Of a stretch of DNA of 64,000 bases, positions 9,338 to 18,390 are shown one piece after another (within the stretch, counting starts at the first letter, position 1; each line of letters opens with the position of its first letter). Origin of the DNA: Prolixibacteraceae bacterium (GTDB lineage: Bacteria > Bacteroidota > Bacteroidia > Bacteroidales > Prolixibacteraceae). The stretch is taken from NCBI GenBank assembly GCA_009773765.1, contig WTWZ01000002.1:124001-188000 (forward strand), in the 5' to 3' direction. The notes below the pieces were generated by a model. The model was not told the origin of the DNA. It saw only the letters and a program-made list of their open reading frames with translations, and ran no database searches. Position numbers and translations under genes: made by a program.

Positions 9338-12300
9338 AAAAAGGGATAAAACTGATAGACAACTCTTCAAACGATTACCAACTTGGTTGTGTTCTAAAAG
9401 AGTTGATAAATGATATTTCTTATTCAGAAATTTCGATAGCAACAGGTTATTGGGATTTACCCGGAATGGTCGGGATATATGATGAGCTTTCAACTTTTTT
9501 GAAAAGAGAGAACATAACAATCCGACTTTTGCTTGGTGAAGAACCTTCGGTAAAAGCATATCAGGTGCGGAATCCAGCCAAGCAGGATCCAGATTTCCCT
9601 GAGAAATACTTGAAAAAAGATTTGGAGAATTTACAATTGAAGGATGAGTTTCAAAAAGTTGCCAACTTGATGGGGAAATACATGAATGATACAAATAGCG
9701 GGAAAATTCAAATCAAAGTTTACCGCAAAAACTTTCTTCATGCAAAATGTTACATTTTCGGAACCGATACTGAAAATGCCGTTGGCATTATCGGAAGTTC
9801 AAATTTCACAAGGCAGGGCCTGTTTGGTAATCTTGAACTGAACCAATTTGAGGACAACAATGCCACTGTAAATTTCATTCGCAAAAATTTAACTCAACAC
9901 CCATCGCACCGCACCTGGTTCGAGGATTTATGGAACAGTAGTGAGGACTGGTCCCAAACTTTCAAAGAAGAAATTCTGGCGTTGAGTAAACATGGAGGAA
10001 CCTGTTTCAGTCCTTATGAAATGTACATTCACGCCCTGTATCGCATTTACGGACAGGATTTACTGGACGAAAAAGAGAATAAAGTGGATATTGATGACCC
10101 GGGTTCAGGTAAACCACAATTATTGAAATTCCAGATACAGAATGCAAACAGTTTAATTAAGAAACTGGAGCGTCAGGGTGTTGCAATGCTTTCTGATTCT
10201 GTTGGTTTAGGGAAGACATACACCGCTATAAAAGTGATTGAGTTTTACAAACAAAATTTGAATCAGCGGGTAGTTGTAGTTGCACCAGCGGGACTAATTC
10301 CACAATGGCGAAAAGCTTTCGACGATTTTAAAGTTGTTCATATCCCGGAAATTTACAGCCTTCAGGATACTGAGAAAATTCTGGATGTTCGAGAGAACTT
10401 AAGGTCAATTCCTGTTGGGTTGTTTGTATTCGATGAAAGTCACAATTTGAGATCTTCTGGTGGGCAACGATTTGATGTATTCATTAAATGGCGGCAGGAA
10501 AATGAAAATTCAAAAACTTTAATGCTCACCGCAACTCCTATCAACAATCAGTTGGCCGATTTAACCAATCAAATTATGCTTGGCTCGGGTGGAAATATTT
10601 ATAAACTGGGCCGGTTTTACGACCGCGGCAGGCAAAGATATTTCACGCTGAAAGAAAGGCTGGAACTTTTGCAATCCGATATGCGCAGGCAAATCCGGGA
10701 ATATGGATTTATTAATTATCAGCAAATTAAAGAACAACTTACACCATTGCTCAACCGCTTTATTGTCAGGCGCACCCGGCAGGGTATTGAAAAGGAATTT
10801 CCCGATGGCCTCGAAATCAACGGGAAACTTCAGAAATTTCCGAAATCGTACCCCGATAATCTTGAATATGAAGTTCCAAATCAGTTTAAATCGCAACTGC
10901 TAAAAATGGCTGAATTAAATCCAGAACTTACACGGGCATTTAATTACGAAATTACAAGTCTTGCAGAACTGGAATTTTTAGCCCATCCGCTCGACCTTTT
11001 CAACCATTATACCGAAAGGGCAAAACCAATACAATCTTCACTCGAAATTATTTACACCGCGTTACTGAGTTTAGGTTTTCCGTGTTACCGCTACAATATT
11101 TACCGCTGGGCTTATTACGGGCAACGACGCGGTGAATTGGAGCTAAACGCTGATGAAAACCGCGAACTGAGCCGTCAGATTGGTATTTATGGGATTTTCA
11201 GGACAGTATTCCTGAAACGGTTGGAATCTTCCTTGTCCTCTATTAACAAATCAATTGGAAGTTACGAGAACAAGCTCAAAGACTTTCAAACAAAACTCAA
11301 TAAATACCATAAAATCATTTCCGTTAAAAATCTTTCGGCCTTAAACAAGGCCATCGATGCCTACAACGAACAGAATGCCGAGGAAGATGAACTTGATTTT
11401 GACATTGAAACCTTTGAAGGAAAAGAACAGGAATTTGTTACAATCCCTGCCGATGAAGGTACTTTTAATGTGAAACAGTTAAAAGTGGATATAGAAAAAG
11501 ACCTTTCAGTAATTAGCATACTGAAGGAACAAATTGGGCTGCTCATCAAAAAAGACGATAAAATTCAGGAACTTGCCAAACACCTCAACCAAAACGACGA
11601 CCGGAAAGTGCTGATATTTACCTATTTTGCCGACACACTAAAATATCTTTCCGACACACTTCCCCAGTATCTGATAAAAGGCAAAAACATTGAATTTGCA
11701 TTGGGTTCGAAAGGTGAAATTGAAGATTATGCCAAACGCTTTGCCCCCGTTTCAAAAAAGTACCAACTCAAAAACGGAGACAAAGAAATTGACTTTTTGA
11801 TTGCTACCGATAAACTTTCTGAAGGGCAAAACTTACAGGATTGCGGAATGATTGTGAATTACGATTTGCACTGGAATCCGGTTCGGATGATTCAGCGAAA
11901 TGGCCGTATCAACCGTTTGGGAACTATTCACGAAGAAATATTTATATACAACTTCCGCCCTGAGGAACAACTGGAAAGTTATTTACAGTTAGTACGCAAA
12001 CTTGAGGATAAAATCAACCTCATCCGTTACACCATCGGTAGCGACCAGAGTGTGCTTGACGAAGAACCTATCCCGCAGGATTTTACCGAAGACCTGTATA
12101 GCCGCGACGAAAAGAAAAGGCTTGAAGCATTCCGTAAAATCTTTGAAACTTCGGAACTGCTTGCTGCCGAAGATTTGTTTATGGACGACCTGCGCGAATT
12201 CGACCGGAACGAAACTTTTTCATCTCATTACAAAGAAAAGGTAAAAAACCTTCCGAAAGGAAAATGGGGAAAAGTGCAAATGCGCAAAGAAGATGAGGAT

Positions 12301-12846
12301 TACAACCACCTTGCACATTTGGGTGCAGGCAACGATGATGCGGGGTCAGGGTTTGATGCCGGATATTTTGTAATTTTCGGCGATGATCGGACAGGCGAAT
12401 TAATTACCACTACCGAAGGTTTGCTGGCTATCAAAGCAACCAGCGAACAAAACGAACGGTTTCCCGATAAATTTAAACACAAACCCGAAACCGAAGCTTT
12501 CATACTCGACTTTATCCTGAATTATCAGTTCTCGAACGAAGAACACCAGGTTCGGTACAACCAGCCGCAACAAAATGCCATTTTGCTTTTAAAGAACAAA
12601 ATGATTGAATATGGCTATCCATTCGATGATATTGAAAACGTTGAAAATTGTATTCAACATTCCCGGAATGCCTATATCAATAAAGAAAGTATGAAACTGG
12701 TGCGAATGATAAACCGGATGTTTCGAAGGGGAGAACCTGTAACGAGTGAGGTTATTGACCAGTTTATTTCACTTTCCAGCCAGTATAAACCTGATGATAT
12801 AACTGAAAAAGCGCCTTTAAGTGAAATCATCCAAATATTTGTGTAA
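9334..12846 (+). CDS. PLD-like nuclease domain fused to SNF2/SF2 helicase
   Basis: N-terminal HAKCYIFG...GIIGSSNFTRQGL (PLD HxK/GSxN); helicase motifs SVGLGKT (codons at ~10198-10216), DESH, TATPINN, and EGQNLQDCGMIVNYDLHWNPVRMIQRNGRINRLG. Confidence 0.93.
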   Translation: MKKGIKLIDNSSNDYQLGCVLKELINDISYSEISIATGYWDLPGMVGIYDELSTFLKRENITIRLLLGEEPSVKAYQVRNPAKQDPDFPEKYLKKDLENLQLKDEFQKVANLMGKYMNDTNSGKIQIKVYRKNFLHAKCYIFGTDTENAVGIIGSSNFTRQGLFGNLELNQFEDNNATVNFIRKNLTQHPSHRTWFEDLWNSSEDWSQTFKEEILALSKHGGTCFSPYEMYIHALYRIYGQDLLDEKENKVDIDDPGSGKPQLLKFQIQNANSLIKKLERQGVAMLSDSVGLGKTYTAIKVIEFYKQNLNQRVVVVAPAGLIPQWRKAFDDFKVVHIPEIYSLQDTEKILDVRENLRSIPVGLFVFDESHNLRSSGGQRFDVFIKWRQENENSKTLMLTATPINNQLADLTNQIMLGSGGNIYKLGRFYDRGRQRYFTLKERLELLQSDMRRQIREYGFINYQQIKEQLTPLLNRFIVRRTRQGIEKEFPDGLEINGKLQKFPKSYPDNLEYEVPNQFKSQLLKMAELNPELTRAFNYEITSLAELEFLAHPLDLFNHYTERAKPIQSSLEIIYTALLSLGFPCYRYNIYRWAYYGQRRGELELNADENRELSRQIGIYGIFRTVFLKRLESSLSSINKSIGSYENKLKDFQTKLNKYHKIISVKNLSALNKAIDAYNEQNAEEDELDFDIETFEGKEQEFVTIPADEGTFNVKQLKVDIEKDLSVISILKEQIGLLIKKDDKIQELAKHLNQNDDRKVLIFTYFADTLKYLSDTLPQYLIKGKNIEFALGSKGEIEDYAKRFAPVSKKYQLKNGDKEIDFLIATDKLSEGQNLQDCGMIVNYDLHWNPVRMIQRNGRINRLGTIHEEIFIYNFRPEEQLESYLQLVRKLEDKINLIRYTIGSDQSVLDEEPIPQDFTEDLYSRDEKKRLEAFRKIFETSELLAAEDLFMDDLREFDRNETFSSHYKEKVKNLPKGKWGKVQMRKEDEDYNHLAHLGAGNDDAGSGFDAGYFVIFGDDRTGELITTTEGLLAIKATSEQNERFPDKFKHKPETEAFILDFILNYQFSNEEHQVRYNQPQQNAILLLKNKMIEYGYPFDDIENVENCIQHSRNAYINKESMKLVRMINRMFRRGEPVTSEVIDQFISLSSQYKPDDITEKAPLSEIIQIFV

Positions 12847-12849
12847 ACT

Positions 12850-15800
12850 ATGACTATTCATGAATTAAACAACCTGCTTTCCACGTTTACAGAACAGAAA
12901 CGCGATAATATCATCAGCTTTTCGTTTGCTTTGTTAGAGTGGATGGGCATTACACCCAACACCGACGTTCCGGGTTCGGTTGGCGAAATAAAACCACGAT
13001 TGATTACGCCGCAAACCCAAAAACTGAAAGAGTTTCTGGCACAGGTTCCGCTAACCGTGCAACCTCAACTTTACCGTCTTTCGGCAGAAAACCAAAATAT
13101 CAGGGTACGGTTTGCCGTTTTGAAAAAACCAAAAAAAGATACCATCAGCCAGTTGGTTGACAACGACCCCGGGTTAACCAGTTACCAGGCTTCCATCAAA
13201 GGAATCGTCAATGTTCCGGGCCGGCCGCCTTACATTCCGCAGCAACCCTATTTTATTCACTTTGTTACCTCGCCTGCTTATGACAAACTGGTTTTAATTT
13301 TCAACCAGGGTGACCAAAAACGAATTGTAACTTTTCGAAAACACCTCACCAATACCCAGTACCATAAAATACTGGAAAAATGGCAGAACACCGGCACAAA
13401 AACAAAACCCGAAATTGCCGACCTGCTCTGGAAATCGCTCGATATAAAGGAAGTAAACAAAGAGTTTTACAAACAAATCAAAGAGCGGTTTGATTCGCTG
13501 GTCGGCATTGCCAAAACGCAGGATACAGGATTAAACGAAGAAGCCATAAAACAATTTACCGTGCGGCTGATCGGCCGTTATATTTTTTGCTGGTTCCTGA
13601 AGGAAAAAGGCGTTATCCCGCCTGCCCTGCTGTCGTCTGATACTATTCAGAGTTACAGGGATTCGTTTTTCCAGTTGTTCCTGAAAAAACTGTTTTTTAA
13701 AACCCTGAATGCTGAAGTCACCGATCCTTGTCGCACGGAAACCATAACACCGCTCGACGATTTGTACAAAACCATCCCCTACCTGAATGGCGGTTTATTC
13801 GATTTTCATCATGAAGATGTGCTTTTTGACCAGCTCGACCTCAACAACTGGTTGATTACCTTTGTGAAAGTCCTCGAAGAGTTCGATTTTACCGTTGACG
13901 AAAGCAGCAGCCAATACCAGATGGTGGCCATCGACCCCGAAATGCTGGGCCGTATTTTTGAAAACCTGCTGGCAAGCCAAAACGTTGAAACCGAAAAGAT
14001 GGCCAACCAACGCAAGGCTTTTGGCGCTTTTTACACCCCGCGCGAAATTGTGGATTACATGGTGAACGAAAGCCTGAAAGCACACCTCGAAACCCAGTTA
14101 ATGCCTGCCCCTGCTGACGGTTCATTCGCAATTAACGAACCGTTGGTGGAATACAAGGGAACATTGTTCCAGCATCTTGAGCCACCACAAACCCTCATGG
14201 ATTTTCAGGACAAAAAATATAATGCTGACAACGAACGACGGCGCGAAAAAATAAAATCAAATATTGGGAAACTGTTTTCGCCTGATTGCTCCGAAAACCC
14301 GTTCGACAAAGAAGATACAATACTTGTGCGAAAAGCGCTGAGCGAAATTACCGTGTTAGACCCGGCCTGCGGTTCGGGGGCATTCCCCATGGGGATGATG
14401 CTGCGGCTGATGGAACTGCGCCAGATTGTGGGCCACGGCCACCGCAATAGTTACGACCTGAAAGAGGAAATCCTCAGCCGTAACATTTTTGGCGTCGATA
14501 TTATGCCCATGGCCGTTGAAATTGCCCGCCTCCGCGCCTGGCTCAGTTTGGTAATGGAAGCCGACTACAAACCTGCCGACCGCAAAAACAACTTCGGAAT
14601 TGCAGCCCTCCCCAACCTCGACTTTAAATTTATTTGCGCCAACAGCCTTATCGACAGCGGGTACGACGCTTTTTTTGAAAAAATACAGTACAACGCCACC
14701 CTTATCCATTTAGATGGCGAAATACAAAAACTCGAAACCATTCGCAACCAGTATTTCGACCCGCGTGGCGATAAAACCCGGAAAACCGAGCTCCAGCGGG
14801 AGTTTATTGCCACCAAACAACTTATTAAAGAGCAAATTTCGATGGGTACTTTGATTAAAAATTACAACCTTGGCGACTTCTTTGAAAAAGTTGACGACTG
14901 GAACCCCTTCGACGACAGCCACCCTTCTTCCTTTTTTTCTCCTGCCTGGATGTTTGGTATTACCGATGGTTTTGATGTGGTTATTGGGAATCCGCCGTAT
15001 GTGCAGTTGCAAAAGGACAACGGTAAATTGGCAAATCAATTAAAGGATGCAGGTTATAAAACATTTGAAAGAACAGGCGATTTGTATGCAATTTTCTATG
15101 AACTGGGGTTTAATATTTTAAAAGCAAGTGGAGTGCATACCTTCATAACTTCAAGCCAATGGCTAAAAGCAAATTACGGGAAATCTTTGAGGAAATTATT
15201 TCTTTCAAAAAATCCATTGAAATTAATCGCGTTAGGGCCAGGAGTATTTGAAAGCGCTGTTGTTGATACGAATATACTGATTGCTAAAAATGAACCCAAT
15301 AAAAACATCTTAAAAGGCAGCACCGTTGAAAAACCCGAGCAACTCAATTATCTTAATTCATTGCCTTTACAGCCCATGCCTTATGTAACAGTTGAAAAAT
15401 GGGCAATCTTAAATGACGGAAATCAAAACATCAACGAGAAAATAGAAGCAAAAGGAAAGCCTTTGAACCAATGGGAAATTCAAATCAACTTTGGAATTAA
15501 AACTGGTTATAACGAAGCCTTTATAATTGACGAAGTTAAACGAAATGAACTAATAAAATTGGATGCAAAAAGCAAAGAAATTATTCGACCAGTTTTAAGA
15601 GGTAGAGAGATTGAAAAATATTTTACTGAGTGGGATGGTGGATATTTGATTTCTACTTTTCCATCGCTAAATATAGATATTTCAAGGTATGAAGTTGTTA
15701 AAGAATTTTTGAAAGGATTTCTACCAAAAATAAAGCAGACAGGAGAAACATTTTTTAATGAGGAAGGCAAAGCTGAAAAAACAAGAAAGAAAACAACTCA

Positions 15801-16299
15801 CAAGTGGTTTGAAACACAAGACCCAATTGGCTATCACAAAGAATTTTCCAAAGAAAAGGTTATTTGGAAACGTATAGGTTCGCAACTTCGTTTTTCCTAT
15901 TCTGATAGTGAGATTTATTGTTTAGACAGCACTTGCATCGCAACTGGTGAAAAAATAAAATATCTTACTGCATTGCTTAATTCAAAACTTTGTAATTACC
16001 AATTGCTTGAGAATGCCCCTAAAACCGGAATGGGCGATTTAATCATCAGTGTACAGGCATTAGAACCATTGTTGGTCTATTATCCAACAGATTCGGAGCA
16101 AAGTCAAATTGAAAAACTGGTTGACCAAATCATCCAAAATAAAAACCAAAACCTCGACACCACCGCTTTGGAACGCGAGATAGATGTGCTTGTTTACAAG
16201 TTGTACGAACTTACTTACGACGAGGTAAAAATTGTGGAGCCGGGCTTTGCCTTAACCGAAAAGGAATATAAAGATTATGGAGGGGCGGTAAATAAGTAG
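12850..16299 (+). CDS. Eco57I-type adenine-specific DNA methyltransferase with TaqI_C-like specificity domain
   Basis: GAFYTPREIVDYMV, LDPACGSGAFPMGM (motif I), VVIGNPPYVQLQ (motif IV), C-terminal INFGIKTGYNEAFIID...RPVLRGREIEKY. Confidence 0.93.
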   Translation: MTIHELNNLLSTFTEQKRDNIISFSFALLEWMGITPNTDVPGSVGEIKPRLITPQTQKLKEFLAQVPLTVQPQLYRLSAENQNIRVRFAVLKKPKKDTISQLVDNDPGLTSYQASIKGIVNVPGRPPYIPQQPYFIHFVTSPAYDKLVLIFNQGDQKRIVTFRKHLTNTQYHKILEKWQNTGTKTKPEIADLLWKSLDIKEVNKEFYKQIKERFDSLVGIAKTQDTGLNEEAIKQFTVRLIGRYIFCWFLKEKGVIPPALLSSDTIQSYRDSFFQLFLKKLFFKTLNAEVTDPCRTETITPLDDLYKTIPYLNGGLFDFHHEDVLFDQLDLNNWLITFVKVLEEFDFTVDESSSQYQMVAIDPEMLGRIFENLLASQNVETEKMANQRKAFGAFYTPREIVDYMVNESLKAHLETQLMPAPADGSFAINEPLVEYKGTLFQHLEPPQTLMDFQDKKYNADNERRREKIKSNIGKLFSPDCSENPFDKEDTILVRKALSEITVLDPACGSGAFPMGMMLRLMELRQIVGHGHRNSYDLKEEILSRNIFGVDIMPMAVEIARLRAWLSLVMEADYKPADRKNNFGIAALPNLDFKFICANSLIDSGYDAFFEKIQYNATLIHLDGEIQKLETIRNQYFDPRGDKTRKTELQREFIATKQLIKEQISMGTLIKNYNLGDFFEKVDDWNPFDDSHPSSFFSPAWMFGITDGFDVVIGNPPYVQLQKDNGKLANQLKDAGYKTFERTGDLYAIFYELGFNILKASGVHTFITSSQWLKANYGKSLRKLFLSKNPLKLIALGPGVFESAVVDTNILIAKNEPNKNILKGSTVEKPEQLNYLNSLPLQPMPYVTVEKWAILNDGNQNINEKIEAKGKPLNQWEIQINFGIKTGYNEAFIIDEVKRNELIKLDAKSKEIIRPVLRGREIEKYFTEWDGGYLISTFPSLNIDISRYEVVKEFLKGFLPKIKQTGETFFNEEGKAEKTRKKTTHKWFETQDPIGYHKEFSKEKVIWKRIGSQLRFSYSDSEIYCLDSTCIATGEKIKYLTALLNSKLCNYQLLENAPKTGMGDLIISVQALEPLLVYYPTDSEQSQIEKLVDQIIQNKNQNLDTTALEREIDVLVYKLYELTYDEVKIVEPGFALTEKEYKDYGGAVNK

Positions 16300-16307
16300 T
16301 AAATTTT

Positions 16308-16367
16308 GTTGGACAATTTAGACAATCGTGACTGGCTTGAATGTCCCCAAAGTCAAAATTGTCCAAC
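16308..16367. repeat. 12-bp perfect inverted repeat GTTGGACAATTT ... AAATTGTCCAAC with 36-nt loop containing the next ORF's ATG
   Basis: Arms at 16308-16319 and 16356-16367; ATG at 16341 lies in the loop. Confidence 0.9.
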
Positions 16368-16979
16368 GAAAGCAAAACAAAGCAAAACAGACAAAAAAGA
16401 AAACCTATTGAAAAACAATACAACCCCGATGGTTTTATCCCCAAACATGGAGGTTACAAAAGTTTGTTAACCTACCAAAAGGCCGAAATAATTTATGATG
16501 GCACAGTTTATTTCTGCAAAAAGTATTTCCAGCCCCGCGACCGCACCATCGACCAAATGGTACAAGCCGCACGGTCGGGCAAACAGAACATTGTTGAAGG
16601 GAGCATGGCATCGGGCACATCAAAAGAGATGGAAATAAAACTCACCAATGTAGCCAGGGCTTCGCTCGAAGAACTTTTAAACGATTACAAAGACTTTCTG
16701 CGAACCCGAAATTTAACAATCTGGGACAAAAAACACCCGTACTATCCGCGCCTCACCAAACTATTAACGGCCAAAGATGCGACTTATGAAACCTACCGCA
16801 AAGGCATTGAAAGCCCCGACCCCGAAGTTTCGGCTAATATGATGGTTGGCTTAATCAATATAACTTCGTACCTTTTAGCCCAACAACTAAAAAAACTGGA
16901 AAAGGAATTTCTAAAGGAAGGTGGACTGAGGGAAAGAATGTCGCAAGCCAGGATTGATGTGAGGAGAAAACAAAAATAA
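16341..16979 (+). CDS. Four-helix bundle (23S rRNA IVP-like) protein with suffix domain
   Basis: YQKAEIIYDGTVYFCKKY...MVQAARSGKQNIVEGSMASGTSKEMEIKLTNVARASLEELLNDY is typical of four-helix bundle suffix proteins. Confidence 0.8.
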   Translation: MSPKSKLSNESKTKQNRQKRKPIEKQYNPDGFIPKHGGYKSLLTYQKAEIIYDGTVYFCKKYFQPRDRTIDQMVQAARSGKQNIVEGSMASGTSKEMEIKLTNVARASLEELLNDYKDFLRTRNLTIWDKKHPYYPRLTKLLTAKDATYETYRKGIESPDPEVSANMMVGLINITSYLLAQQLKKLEKEFLKEGGLRERMSQARIDVRRKQK

Positions 16980-16997
16980 TCAATAACGACCAAAATA

Positions 16998-17408
16998 ATG
17001 AAATCAAAAAAAAGATGGGTATTTACCCCGGCCAAAAAGGCAATAGCAAAACTTTCGGATTTTCAAAAAGCTGAAATAGAAAAACGCTGTCAAACACTTG
17101 TGGAGCAATTTAAACAACAGTATATCAAGGAAAACCCGGATAAAAGATATAATTATCTTGCCGATGTTTATACAAAATGGAGGCGAAATTATTTGTACTT
17201 CTGCCAAAAATTCAAATCTGAAAGTCTGGAAAGTATTGTTCCTGAATTTGAAGAAAATTTTGTTCGTTTAGAGTATTTAGCAAACGACAATTTTAATTTC
17301 TCCTATTTCAGGCATACAGGGCAATGGTTTCCTGTAGCATATAATTTATCGCTAAATGATTGCCTTGAAATGATAGCAGAGAATCCCAATTTTCATCCGA
17401 TAGGATAA
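16998..17408 (+). CDS. Hypothetical protein in R-M locus
   Basis: 136-aa ORF, same strand, 18 bp after the four-helix gene; no family recognised. Confidence 0.6.
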   Translation: MKSKKRWVFTPAKKAIAKLSDFQKAEIEKRCQTLVEQFKQQYIKENPDKRYNYLADVYTKWRRNYLYFCQKFKSESLESIVPEFEENFVRLEYLANDNFNFSYFRHTGQWFPVAYNLSLNDCLEMIAENPNFHPIG

Positions 17409-17559
17409 TGTGTTTCATTCATATTGTTAAAACTAATTGCATCTGCAAAAGAAACTTTCAAATTGATTTATAGCAACTTAGTTCACTAAAAAATTAAATG
17501 CCTGACTGAGTTTTTTTGCTGAGCAACGAGTAACATGAAAAAATTAAAACATAAATAAA

Positions 17560-18390
17560 ATGAGCAATCAAAATTTAGTACTATTTGAAAGTAAGCAGGT
17601 TCGTAGATTTTACGACAATGAAAAAGAAGAGTGGTATTTTAGTGTTGTTGATATTGTGCAAGCCCTCACCGATTCTATAAATCCAACCGATTATTTAAAG
17701 AAGTTGAGAAAAAGAGACAATGAATTGGGCATCTACCTGGGGACAAATTGTCCCCAGGTAGAAATGCTGACCCATGATGGAAAAAAGAGAAAAACTTTGG
17801 GTGGAAATGTTGAACACATTTTGCGCCTCATTCAATCAATCCCATCGCCCAAAGCCGAACCATTTAAACAGTGGTTGGCTAAAGTTGGTTATGAAAGGAT
17901 GCAGGAAATAGCCGACCCAGCCCAGAGCCTTGATAGGGCAAGGGAAAACTGGCAAAAGCTGGGGCGCAGCGAAAAGTGGATTCAACAGCGAATGACCGGG
18001 CAGGAAACCCGCAATAAACTCACCGATTATTGGAAAGGTAGTGGTGTAGAAAAATCGGATGAGTTTGCTTTGCTCACCAATATTATTCATCAGGAATGGA
18101 CAGGCCTGACCGTGAAAAAGCATAAAGATTTAAAAGGGTTGAAATCGCAAAACCTGAGAGATCACATGAGCGAAGCCGAGTTAATTTTTACAGCCCTTGC
18201 CGAATTATCGACCCGACAAATTGCCGAAAGTGAAAAAGCTAAGGGAGTTCAACAAAATGCTGTTGCCGGGAAAAAAGGAGGAAAAATTGCCAAAGATGCA
18301 AGATTTGCTTTGGAGCAAAAAACAGGTAAAAAAGTGGTTACAGGAGAAAATTTTTTACCGCCAAAAAAGGAAACCCCAAAACTGAAATGA
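17560..18390 (+). CDS. BRO-N / DinD-like (phage antirepressor-type) protein
   Basis: WYFSVVDIVQALTDS..., RLIQSIPSPKAEPFKQWLAKVGYERMQEI, LRDHMSEAELIFTALAE. Confidence 0.88.
   Translation: MSNQNLVLFESKQVRRFYDNEKEEWYFSVVDIVQALTDSINPTDYLKKLRKRDNELGIYLGTNCPQVEMLTHDGKKRKTLGGNVEHILRLIQSIPSPKAEPFKQWLAKVGYERMQEIADPAQSLDRARENWQKLGRSEKWIQQRMTGQETRNKLTDYWKGSGVEKSDEFALLTNIIHQEWTGLTVKKHKDLKGLKSQNLRDHMSEAELIFTALAELSTRQIAESEKAKGVQQNAVAGKKGGKIAKDARFALEQKTGKKVVTGENFLPPKKETPKLK
17733..17761. repeat. Perfect 29-bp palindrome CTACCTGGGGACAA-A-TTGTCCCCAGGTAG inside BRO gene
   Basis: 14-bp arms, 1-nt centre, read directly. Confidence 0.95.

Noticed and set aside
9050-18390. Canonical BREX or DISARM locus
   Set aside because: No pglZ, brxC, brxL, drmA or drmB-like protein in the window; only related helicase and MTase components.
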